A stretch of 38,334 bases of DNA, from positions 1-38,334 of the forward strand of contig NZ_BSSQ01000034.1 in NCBI RefSeq assembly GCF_030161375.1, written 5' to 3'. Shown in pieces: positions 25,092-32,518 of the stretch. A program made the position numbers and the translations under genes. The stretch is from Paenibacillus glycanilyticus (GTDB taxonomy: Bacteria; Bacillota; Bacilli; Paenibacillales; Paenibacillaceae). The notes under the pieces are model-generated. The model was not told the DNA's origin. It ran no database searches and saw nothing but the letters and a program-made list of their open reading frames with translations. The first letter of the stretch is position 1. Each line of letters starts with the position of its first letter.

Positions 25092-26162
25092 TTATTCGGT
25101 AGGCACTGTAATCTCGCCGCTGATGATTTTTTGTTTGTATTCTTCAACTTTAGCCAATACATCAGCTGGAACGTTTTTCGTAGAAGTATCTGGCAAGCCT
25201 ACGCCGTTGTCTTTCAGACCAAGCGTAACGACTTGACCGCCTTTCCATGTACCGTTGATCAGATCCGTCGAAATTTTATAAACAGCCGCCTCTACACCCT
25301 TCATCATGGAAGTCAGTGTGATTGCGTCGCCGAACTCAAGGGATTGGTCTTTGTCAACGCCAATAACCCATACGTCTTTGCCAGCGTCTTTACGGGATTT
25401 TGCTTCGTTGAATACGCCGTTACCGGATGCGCCGGAAGCGTGGAAAATGATGTCGACGCCAGCGTCATACATCGTTGCAGCCGCTTGTTTACCAAGGTCA
25501 GGCTTGGAGAAGTCGCCTACATAGTTGATTTTCATTGCTTTTGCTGCATCTGGGTTTACTGCTGCAACACCGGCTTTAAAGCCAGCTTCGAACTTCTTGA
25601 TGACCGGAATTTCCATGCCGCCAACGAAACCGATTTTGTTCGTTTTTGTCATCAGGCCCGCAACTACGCCTACCAAGTAAGAACCTTCGTTCTCCGCAAA
25701 TGCAACGGATTCAACGTTAGGAAGCTCTACTGCCGCGTCGATCAGACCAAATTTGGAGTCCGGGTTTTCAGTTGCGACTTTAGTCATAGCATCCGTGAAC
25801 AGGAAGCCAATCCCCCAAGTCATATCATATTTCTCCGATACGAAAGCCTTCAAGTTCGGCTCCATGTCGGCATCGCCTTTGGATTCAAGATATTTTGTCG
25901 CTACGCCTGTGTCAGCCGTTACTTTCTTCAGAGCTTCCCAAGCGCTTTGGTTAAAGGATTTGTCGTTAACGCCGCCAACGTCTGTAACCATACCGATTTT
26001 CAGCTTGGAAGCTGGCGCTTCAGATGTTTCTGGGGAAGCAGAACCTGCGTTGCTGCCTGTGTTTGAGTTGTTGGCACCGTTGTCGTTCTTGCTGCCGCAT
26101 GCGGACAACACGACTGTCAGTGCCAGGATGATCATGACCATTAAACCAACCTGTTTTTTCAT
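25092..26162 (-). CDS. nupN: BMP-family nucleoside-binding lipoprotein (NupN/YufN-like)
   Basis: The 356-residue lipoprotein has signal peptide MKKQVGLMVMIILALTVVLS and lipobox LSAC with the lipidated Cys at 22, then an Asn/Ser/Gly-rich linker to about 50. The BMP domain runs from about 53: KIGMVTDVGGVNDKSFNQSAWEALKK, then WGIGFLFTDAM, VGVVAGLMTKTNKIGFVGG and FHASGASGNGVFNEAK. It captures nucleosides (purine nucleosides in characterised relatives) outside the membrane. It is the first gene of the cassette and separated from the ATPase by a terminator. Confidence 0.92.
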   Translation of the reverse strand: MKKQVGLMVMIILALTVVLSACGSKNDNGANNSNTGSNAGSASPETSEAPASKLKIGMVTDVGGVNDKSFNQSAWEALKKVTADTGVATKYLESKGDADMEPNLKAFVSEKYDMTWGIGFLFTDAMTKVATENPDSKFGLIDAAVELPNVESVAFAENEGSYLVGVVAGLMTKTNKIGFVGGMEIPVIKKFEAGFKAGVAAVNPDAAKAMKINYVGDFSKPDLGKQAAATMYDAGVDIIFHASGASGNGVFNEAKSRKDAGKDVWVIGVDKDQSLEFGDAITLTSMMKGVEAAVYKISTDLINGTWKGGQVVTLGLKDNGVGLPDTSTKNVPADVLAKVEEYKQKIISGEITVPTE

Positions 26163-26248
26163 TCCATATCTCTCCCCTGCTTTTTATTTTGTTAGGGCAA
26201 TTGCACTATCTTTATTATTCTTGATGTCCACCGCCACTATTCTCCTTA

Positions 26249-26276
26249 ATTATAATTACAATCTAACAGCCGTCAA
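26249..26276 (-). promoter_or_regulatory. Promoter of the ABC transporter operon
   Basis: On the minus strand: TTGACG (26271-26276), a 16-base spacer, perfect TATAAT (26249-26254), about 87 bases before the lipoprotein start. Confidence 0.7.
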
Positions 26277-26444
26277 TCATATTATGTCACCTAATTTGAC
26301 ACAGAAATTATGTTCAACTTTAATACCTATAAATATGTAACATTTGTGCAGGTTTATTAGAAAATACTGAACAAGTAACTAACATCCCTTCAGTTAGACT
26401 CTTTTTAATACCCCTTATATCCGAACGATAACCATTGCACATAA

Positions 26445-26492
26445 AAACAGCTGCCTCATGTCTGCTACAAAGCAAACATAAGACAGCTGTTT
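26445..26492 (-). terminator. Terminator of ftsH
   Basis: A long stem of about 21 bp with some G-T pairs: AAACAGCTG at one end pairs with CAGCTGTTT at the other, TGC/GCA closes a six-base loop, and T residues follow on the minus strand. It starts six bases after the ftsH stop. Confidence 0.85.
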
Positions 26493-26497
26493 GTTTA

Positions 26498-28510
26498 TTA
26501 GGACCCTTTGTTTGGATCTTCGTCGTCTGGCTTTTGTTCGTCCAGATCAGGAGGCGTAATATCGCCTGCTTCACGGGTTTGAATGCGAACCTTGACGCCG
26601 CCAATGGTATCAACGATTGGCTCGGAGGTCGATTCAGCCGATCCGCTTCCTTCTCCGGTTGGCGATTCGCCGCCTTCAAGAGCGCCGGATTCGATGAGAT
26701 TCTTAATCTGTTCGAGCTCGAGCGTCTCTTCTTTAAGAAGCGTTTGAGCGATCAGATGAACTTCTCTTGTCTTCTCCGTCAACAATTGCTTCGCACGAGT
26801 GTAGCAATCATTGATAAAGTTTTGCATCTCTTGGTCGATCTCATAAGCGATCTTATCCGAGTAGTTCTGCTCGTGGCCAAGATCTCTGCCTAGGAACACT
26901 TGACCTTGCGTTTGGCCGAACTGCATTGGTCCTAGCTTATCACTCATACCGTATTCCATAATCATGCTGCGTACGATGCCAGTAGCTTGCTTGAAGTCGC
27001 TGTAAGCGCCAGTACCAATCTCGCCGATAAACAACTCTTCTGCAACACGTCCGCCAAGCAGACCCGTTACTTTATCAAGCAGCTCTTGCTTCGTTACAAG
27101 CATGCGGTCTTCCTTCGGAAGCATAATGACATAACCGCCAGCGCGTCCGCGTGGAATAATCGTAACTTTATGCACCGCGTCGGCATGTTCCAAGAAGTAA
27201 CCAACAATAGTATGACCTGCTTCGTGATAAGCGACGATACGCTTCTCGCGCTCGCTGATGACACGGCTCTTCTTCTCCGTACCAACGATAACGCGGTCAA
27301 TCGCTTCATCAACCTCTTGCATCGCAATGTCTTTCTTGTTGCGGCGGGCAGCTAGGAGGGCCGCTTCGTTCAGCAGGTTCTCCAAATCCGCACCGGTAAA
27401 GCCTGTCGTACGTTTGGCGATGACGTCAAGCTTAACGTCTTTAGCCAAAGGCTTGTTGCGCGCATGTACTTTCAGTACCGCTTCGCGGCCTTTTACGTCT
27501 GGACGGTCAACCGTAATTTGACGGTCGAAACGTCCCGGACGAAGAAGCGCCGGGTCAAGAATATCCGGACGGTTCGTCGCAGCGACGATAATAATGCCTT
27601 CATTGGCACCAAAACCGTCCATTTCAACGAGCAATTGATTGAGCGTTTGCTCACGTTCGTCATGTCCGCCGCCAAGTCCGGCGCCGCGCTGACGGCCAAC
27701 TGCATCAATCTCGTCAATAAAGATAATACAAGGAGCGTTTTTCTTCGCGTTCTCGAACAAGTCGCGGACACGGGATGCGCCGACACCGACGAACATTTCC
27801 ACAAAGTCCGAACCGGAGATGCTGAAGAACGGTACGCCTGCTTCGCCGGCTACAGCACGGGCAAGAAGCGTTTTACCTGTACCCGGAGGACCTACAAGGA
27901 GCACGCCCTTCGGAATACGTGCGCCAACCACGTTGAACTTGCGAGGATCCTTCAGGAAGTCAACGACTTCGACAAGCTCTTGCTTCTCTTCGTCGGCACC
28001 TGCCACATCCTCAAACGTGATGCGCTTCTTCTCTTCGTTGTACAGCCTTGCGCGGCTCTTGCCAAAGTTCATCACTTTGCCGCCGCCGCCTTGGGCTTGA
28101 TTCATCAGGAAGAAGAACAAAATAAATATGATCACAAACGGAATTATGGAAGTAAGGAACGTAAGCCAGATGCTTGGTGTGTCCATAGGCTTGTAGTTCA
28201 ACTTGAATCCATGTTGCTGCTGTGCAGCGAGAATATCTTCTCCCGCTTCTAAAGCAACCCGCGAGGAGAAATTCTTCTCTCCGTTTTTGGAGTCCGCAGG
28301 TGGCTCTTTATATTTACCTGAAACCAAATAAGTATAACCATCGTACTTCACGGTCAGTTCTTCCACATTGTTGGAACTGATCGCTTGTTGAAGCTGATCG
28401 TAACGAATTCCGACGGTAGTATTATTTTGGCTGCTGATAAACTGAATAATCCCAACCGTTACTAAAAAGATGATCAAATAAAATCCAGTGTTACGGATGA
28501 TCCGATTCAT
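26498..28510 (-). CDS. ftsH: ATP-dependent zinc metalloprotease FtsH
   Basis: The 670-residue membrane-bound AAA+ protease degrades membrane and regulatory proteins. Membrane helices at about 8-26 and 112-132 flank an extracytoplasmic region. The AAA domain has Walker A GPPGTGKT at 207-214, Walker B IIFIDEIDAVG and the second region of homology ATNRPDILDPALLRPGRFDR. The zinc site HEAGH is at 429-433. A C-terminal acidic, low-complexity tail (about 610-670) is longer than in many homologs. It is the last gene after tilS and hpt and has a candidate promoter of its own. Confidence 0.98.
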   Translation of the reverse strand: MNRIIRNTGFYLIIFLVTVGIIQFISSQNNTTVGIRYDQLQQAISSNNVEELTVKYDGYTYLVSGKYKEPPADSKNGEKNFSSRVALEAGEDILAAQQQHGFKLNYKPMDTPSIWLTFLTSIIPFVIIFILFFFLMNQAQGGGGKVMNFGKSRARLYNEEKKRITFEDVAGADEEKQELVEVVDFLKDPRKFNVVGARIPKGVLLVGPPGTGKTLLARAVAGEAGVPFFSISGSDFVEMFVGVGASRVRDLFENAKKNAPCIIFIDEIDAVGRQRGAGLGGGHDEREQTLNQLLVEMDGFGANEGIIIVAATNRPDILDPALLRPGRFDRQITVDRPDVKGREAVLKVHARNKPLAKDVKLDVIAKRTTGFTGADLENLLNEAALLAARRNKKDIAMQEVDEAIDRVIVGTEKKSRVISEREKRIVAYHEAGHTIVGYFLEHADAVHKVTIIPRGRAGGYVIMLPKEDRMLVTKQELLDKVTGLLGGRVAEELFIGEIGTGAYSDFKQATGIVRSMIMEYGMSDKLGPMQFGQTQGQVFLGRDLGHEQNYSDKIAYEIDQEMQNFINDCYTRAKQLLTEKTREVHLIAQTLLKEETLELEQIKNLIESGALEGGESPTGEGSGSAESTSEPIVDTIGGVKVRIQTREAGDITPPDLDEQKPDDEDPNKGS

Positions 28511-28539
28511 CCCCTACCTCCTCTCAAGACGCTTCTAAT

Positions 28540-28569
28540 ATTTTAACATAGCATGACTTTCCATCTCAA
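28540..28569 (-). promoter_or_regulatory. Candidate ftsH promoter
   Basis: On the minus strand: TTGAGA (28564-28569), 18 bases, TAAAAT (28540-28545). It lies inside and just after the hairpin at 28551-28598, so the two could interfere. Confidence 0.5.
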
Positions 28570-28598
28570 TAGAACTAAGAAGCGAAGGGAAGTCATGC
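28551..28598 (-). other. Inverted repeat between hpt and ftsH
   Basis: Arms GCATGACTTTCC and GGGAAGTCATGC pair over 12 positions with one G-T or mismatch pair around a 24-base loop. There is no T run after it on the minus strand, so it is not a standard terminator. It may attenuate read-through or protect the upstream mRNA. Confidence 0.45.
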
Positions 28599-28615
28599 CG
28601 GCTTAACCGCAAAAT

Positions 28616-29155
28616 CTATTTCTCGTAAACTTCCGGCTTCAGAATGCCAATGAACGGAAGGTTGCGGTATTTCTCTGCGTAATCGAGGCCGTAGCCGACA
28701 ACAAACTCATCCGGCAACGAGAACCCGGTGTAGTCCGCTTCCAGATCAACGGAGCGGCGCGCAGGCTTATCGAACAGCGTTGCAACCGTTACCGACTTGG
28801 CATTGCGGCGCTCCAGCACGTCGATCAGATAGCTCAGCGTCAATCCGCTGTCAATAATATCTTCGACGATCAGGACGTCTCGCCCTTCTACGGAAGCATC
28901 AAGATCTTTAATAATCTTTACGACGCCCGACGATTTGGTCGAAGCCCCATAACTCGATACGGCCATAAAATCGATCTCAAGTTTAATCGGCATCTCTTTG
29001 ACCAGGTCGGACATGAAAATAAACGCACCTTTGAGGACGCAAATAACGAGCGGATTTCGCCCGTCGAAGTCACGGCTAAGCGTCTCGCCGAGTTCCTTCA
29101 CTTTCGCTTTAATTTGTCCTTCGTCGTAGAGTACCTCTTTAATATCGTTCAACAA
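28616..29155 (-). CDS. hpt: Hypoxanthine-guanine phosphoribosyltransferase
   Basis: The 179-residue purine salvage enzyme has the PRPP-binding loop VLIVEDIIDSGLTLSYL (about 94-110), the early VICVLKGAFIFMSDL and the flexible-loop VSSYGASTKSSG. It converts hypoxanthine and guanine to IMP and GMP. The start codon is TTG at 29155, followed by a second TTG; AGGAGG nine bases upstream supports the first. It follows tilS by 54 bases and precedes ftsH, the usual Firmicute order. Confidence 0.97.
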   Translation of the reverse strand: MLNDIKEVLYDEGQIKAKVKELGETLSRDFDGRNPLVICVLKGAFIFMSDLVKEMPIKLEIDFMAVSSYGASTKSSGVVKIIKDLDASVEGRDVLIVEDIIDSGLTLSYLIDVLERRNAKSVTVATLFDKPARRSVDLEADYTGFSLPDEFVVGYGLDYAEKYRNLPFIGILKPEVYEK

Positions 29156-29209
29156 AATGTAAATCCTCCTATATCTTTCACTTTATAATTATGAATACAG
29201 CAGTGCTTC

Positions 29210-30634
29210 TTATTCGTTCTCCATTCGAATGAACAGGAAGTCCGTTGTCTCATGACCGGTAAGCGCATGGCTGGAACGACGGATGCCCGGAATCCAGAGC
29301 AGTTGGCCTTCCGCATCAACAAGCAGCGGATAAGCTTCACGCTCCGAAGGCGCGATCTTTTCGTCAACGAACATATCTTGCACTTTTTTGGAGCCGTTTA
29401 ATCCTAAAACCTGAATTCGGTCGCCGGGCTGCCGATTGCGTACCGTCAGCGGAAAAGCGATACTGTCCGCATCAAAGCAAACTTCGTTCCTGCCCGCCGG
29501 TTTCACCGCATCCCCCCGCTTCAGACGCTCCACATAAAATCTACGTCCGCCAGCCGCAATGGTAACCTTCCCCGAGTCATGGGGGATGGAGTATGCATAT
29601 GGAGACGGTCTGTCTGATGCGTTAAGCACTCGAACCCACCGTATGCTGCTATACTCACGGATGCACCGAACACCCGAGCCTGCATCATATCGCCAGGTAC
29701 TCGGGGCTTTTGGGCTTGCCGCCAGCCGCATTGTCTCAATCGCATCAAAGGAGGCAATTTCTGCATCCTTCGAAAGATAATTTAATATTAGTTTAATCAA
29801 TCTTCTTTGTAAAGCGACATGAAGGCCTGACAGCGCACCCGCGTCCAACTTGCATTCATCCGGCGTTGACGTCACAAGGGAAGCAAGCAGCCTTTGCCCT
29901 TCATGCTCCATCCATTCATCCTCAGCCCCCGCCACATCGGCGATCCGGCGGAGCGAATGGGAAAGCTGCGGATTAAATTGCGAAAGATAAGGGATTACAT
30001 CCAGCCGAACGATATTTCGAAAATAGTAACGCTCATTATTGCTGCTGTCGAGGCAGTAAGGAATGCTGTGCCCGTCGCAGTAGCGCACAATGTCTGACTT
30101 GTTCATACGAAGTAATGGACGTATAAGTTCCACGTTTTTTTCTTGCCGTTTCGCAGCCATGCCCGCAAGTCCGGTAAGGCCCGCGCCGCGGATGACGCGC
30201 ATGAGCACCGTCTCCGCCTGATCGTCGGCGTGATGGGCCAGGGCAATAGCCGTTGCGCCGTATTTATGTGCCGTCTCATGCAAAAAGGCGTAGCGCTTCT
30301 CGCGGGATGCCGATTGCGCATTTATTCCTGTTTCCTCTATGTATGCGGGCATATCCAGCTCGATCATTTCAAAGGATACGCCCAATTCCGCTGCAAACTG
30401 ACGCACAACCTCCGCCTCCTGCAGCGATGCCTCCTTGCGGAAGCCATGATTGACGTGGGCAGCAATGATGGTGAGCTGCTCCTGCCGCGCCGCCAAACAA
30501 AGCAGGTACAGCAGCGCCATTGAATCGGGACCGCCGGATACAGCGGCCACGATTCGGTCGCCTTTCGACCATAGCTGTTCATTTGCTGCATATTTCATCA
30601 TCTCGGTCAGCAGCTTATGGTCCCCCGTTTCCAT
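29210..30634 (-). CDS. tilS: tRNA(Ile)-lysidine synthase
   Basis: The 474-residue PP-loop ATPase converts C34 to lysidine in the tRNA-Ile reading AUA. The loop SGGPDS is at 33-38 in VAAVSGGPDSMALLYLL. HVNHGFRKEAS and ALAHHADDQAETVLMRVIRGAGLTGLAGM are also typical. The C-terminal TilS domains (about 230-474) include LKRGDAVKPAG and a final SHALTGHETTDFL. It lies 49 bases after the kinase gene. Essential in most bacteria. Confidence 0.97.
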   Translation of the reverse strand: METGDHKLLTEMMKYAANEQLWSKGDRIVAAVSGGPDSMALLYLLCLAARQEQLTIIAAHVNHGFRKEASLQEAEVVRQFAAELGVSFEMIELDMPAYIEETGINAQSASREKRYAFLHETAHKYGATAIALAHHADDQAETVLMRVIRGAGLTGLAGMAAKRQEKNVELIRPLLRMNKSDIVRYCDGHSIPYCLDSSNNERYYFRNIVRLDVIPYLSQFNPQLSHSLRRIADVAGAEDEWMEHEGQRLLASLVTSTPDECKLDAGALSGLHVALQRRLIKLILNYLSKDAEIASFDAIETMRLAASPKAPSTWRYDAGSGVRCIREYSSIRWVRVLNASDRPSPYAYSIPHDSGKVTIAAGGRRFYVERLKRGDAVKPAGRNEVCFDADSIAFPLTVRNRQPGDRIQVLGLNGSKKVQDMFVDEKIAPSEREAYPLLVDAEGQLLWIPGIRRSSHALTGHETTDFLFIRMENE

Positions 30635-30683
30635 ATGCGTATGTATCTCCCCGTTCCCTTTTAGTTAATTCTATTTCTATGGC

Positions 30684-31601
30684 TTATATACCACCGCGGA
30701 GCAGCCAATAAACCGAAATGCCGAGCACAACCGCCGAAACGGCGGCAAGACCCTTGAGCCAGCCCGGCGTCCTTGAGCTTTTGATCCGCGTATCTTTGCG
30801 GTGCAGCAGCCTCCGCCAAGCTTCCGCTCCTTCAGAAGCATCATAGAATCGTCCGGAGAGCGCCTGCTTCAGCCAACCCGCTACGGGGGCCAGCCCTTTG
30901 CATTCGCCAATTAAACGTTCCAGCTCTTCGGCCGAGCGAATCTGCGGAAGACCTCCCGACAACGCTTGGAGTTTCTTCGGCTCATAGAGCATGATGCAAA
31001 GTACGGCAAATGAGAACAGATCGTATCTCGCATCCGCCGAACGCGAGCCCGCATTCCAATAACCGCGGTCATACATCTCGGTAAATTGGCGAATCCCCTT
31101 GCCCATGGCCGTTACGCCGCCATAATCGACTAGCTCGACGTAACCGTAGTCGGCCACCAGCACATTGTCGATCTTCAAATCGCCGAACACCCAGCCCTTG
31201 CGATGCAGCTCGGCAAGCTTGCCAAGCAGGTTAAGCCCCATAAGGGGGAACCACTCCGGCCCGTTTTTCGCCAAAAACTCAGAAATCGTTACTCCGCGCA
31301 CGTACCTCATAATATAGAAAGGATACTCTTTCCCGTCCGGTCCGAGCAGATCGTCCACTTCATACAGATAGGTCTGCTTGCGGTCCTGCTTCTCGAGAGC
31401 CTGCAGCACGTTGATCTCAGACTGCAGATCGATGGCATCCATTCCAACTTTAAGCGCGCACCAGCCGCGGTCAGCATGAACGAGATACACCTTGCCGTTT
31501 GCTCCCTCTCCGAGAAGCCGCTCCACGCGATAACGGGAATGCTTCCACTTCCCTGTTATAACGGTACCGCGACGGAGATTTAACTTAAACGACGTAGTCA
31601 C
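30684..31601 (-). CDS. yabT: Serine/threonine protein kinase with C-terminal membrane helix (YabT-like)
   Basis: The 305-residue eukaryotic-type kinase has the glycine-rich LLGEGANGKVYLV (about 29-41), Lys near 51 in CALKVG, the catalytic loop GDLKIDNVLV (Asp141, Asn146; the usual HRD is replaced by FGD) and DYG in place of DFG near 157. The end carries one membrane helix (LKGLAAVSAVVLGISVYWLL), with no extracellular sensor domain. B. subtilis YabT is a sporulation-associated kinase at the same position. The start is GTG at 31601, overlapping yabS by 17 bases. Confidence 0.88.
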   Translation of the reverse strand: MTTSFKLNLRRGTVITGKWKHSRYRVERLLGEGANGKVYLVHADRGWCALKVGMDAIDLQSEINVLQALEKQDRKQTYLYEVDDLLGPDGKEYPFYIMRYVRGVTISEFLAKNGPEWFPLMGLNLLGKLAELHRKGWVFGDLKIDNVLVADYGYVELVDYGGVTAMGKGIRQFTEMYDRGYWNAGSRSADARYDLFSFAVLCIMLYEPKKLQALSGGLPQIRSAEELERLIGECKGLAPVAGWLKQALSGRFYDASEGAEAWRRLLHRKDTRIKSSRTPGWLKGLAAVSAVVLGISVYWLLRGGI

Positions 31602-32316
31602 TCATCATCCCATCCGTTTCATCATCGTTTCTGCCCTTCTTACCATAATCCCCCTGCCGGTAAAAATCAATGACCTGCATGAGCGCAGGTCCGGTCGGCG
31701 TCGTGCCACTCATCGGCAACTTCGTAAATATAGAGGAAATACCTTTTAAATTATCGGTCCATTCCAGATCCAGTTTGCAGTCCTCGCCGTACTTGGTACT
31801 TGGAAAATGGAAGACGGCAATCTCGCTATGTCCTTGACGCGCTTGCAGGCTTAACATAAGATCATGAATCGCCTCCTCCACGGCACGAAGCTTCGGCTTC
31901 ATGCTGGCGCTGGCATCAATCAAAAGGGCAACTTGAAGTTTCGATGTCTCGCCAAGTTCATCAATTACTCGTACGACCTCGCCCCGCTTCTCGGGTGGGA
32001 GCGCTTCGATCGAACCGTTTCCGAGCACCTGCTTCAGCTCCTTCTGCACGGCAAGCTGAATCGTTTGTACCGCTGTTTTCCGCGTCATCATTTGTACCGT
32101 CTGCGACAGCTGCCGCGTATTTACAAGCCTGCTAAGACCTCCTCCGGCACGGGCAATCTCTTCGATTTCCGATGCGCCAAGCTCGCCTACGTCACCATAA
32201 TCCAGAACGCCTACGACGTTTACGGCAATCCCTTCCGCCTTGGCATGGGCCGCGGCTACAACAGGACTCATCCCGACATTCGAGCAGCCGTCCGTAATCA
32301 GCAAAATTTGCTTCAT
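31585..32316 (-). CDS. yabS: von Willebrand factor A domain protein (YabS-like)
   Basis: The frame opens at 32337, but ATG 32316 with GGAGG about ten bases upstream gives a 243-residue protein beginning MKQILLITDGCSN, close to the B. subtilis YabS length, so I chose it. The C-terminal half is a vWA domain with a MIDAS motif DASAS in VALLIDASASMKP and the GTTPTG segment. It may bind a protein partner via a metal ion; function is unknown. Its 17-base overlap with the kinase gene suggests they act together, probably during sporulation. Confidence 0.85.
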   Translation of the reverse strand: MKQILLITDGCSNVGMSPVVAAAHAKAEGIAVNVVGVLDYGDVGELGASEIEEIARAGGGLSRLVNTRQLSQTVQMMTRKTAVQTIQLAVQKELKQVLGNGSIEALPPEKRGEVVRVIDELGETSKLQVALLIDASASMKPKLRAVEEAIHDLMLSLQARQGHSEIAVFHFPSTKYGEDCKLDLEWTDNLKGISSIFTKLPMSGTTPTGPALMQVIDFYRQGDYGKKGRNDDETDGMMSDYVV

Positions 32317-32440
32317 GGTTCTTTGCCTCCTCTTCAAACAAACATACTTTCTCTATTAGTTTTGCCGTTTGAAGCGAGGGATAAACCGCTAGATTGCCAA
32401 GAAATTATGTATTGAAGCCATCTTTGAAATGATAGAAGCC

Positions 32441-32490
32441 AAAAAGGCTCCCGGCCAAGCGCTCCCTGACGCGCCTTAGCCTAAGAGCCT
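32441..32490 (-). terminator. Terminator of spoIIE
   Basis: On the minus strand AGGCTC and GAGCCT enclose further pairing (GGC/GCC, GCGC/GCGC), and TTTTT follows directly, about 29 bases after the spoIIE stop. Confidence 0.8.
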
Positions 32491-32518
32491 GCATCCTCCC
32501 ATCTATCATCTACCTCCT

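Larger units (their letters stand above)
26163..26497. other. Intergenic region between ftsH and the ABC transporter
   Basis: 335 bases with no credible gene. It holds the ftsH terminator on the right and the binding-protein promoter on the left; the middle (about 26280-26440) is AT-rich. I looked for a purine riboswitch consensus in the leader and did not see one. Confidence 0.7.

Noticed and set aside
25131..26066. 311-codon plus-strand open frame opposite the nucleoside-binding lipoprotein
   Set aside because: Antisense to a clear lipoprotein gene and Cys/Phe-rich without a domain.
26163..26276. Purine riboswitch before the nucleoside importer
   Set aside because: The conserved purine aptamer core sequences are not present in the leader.
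26320..26679. 119-codon minus-strand frame over the end of ftsH and its terminator
   Set aside because: Overlaps the ftsH tail in another frame and crosses the terminator hairpin; no ribosome site seen.
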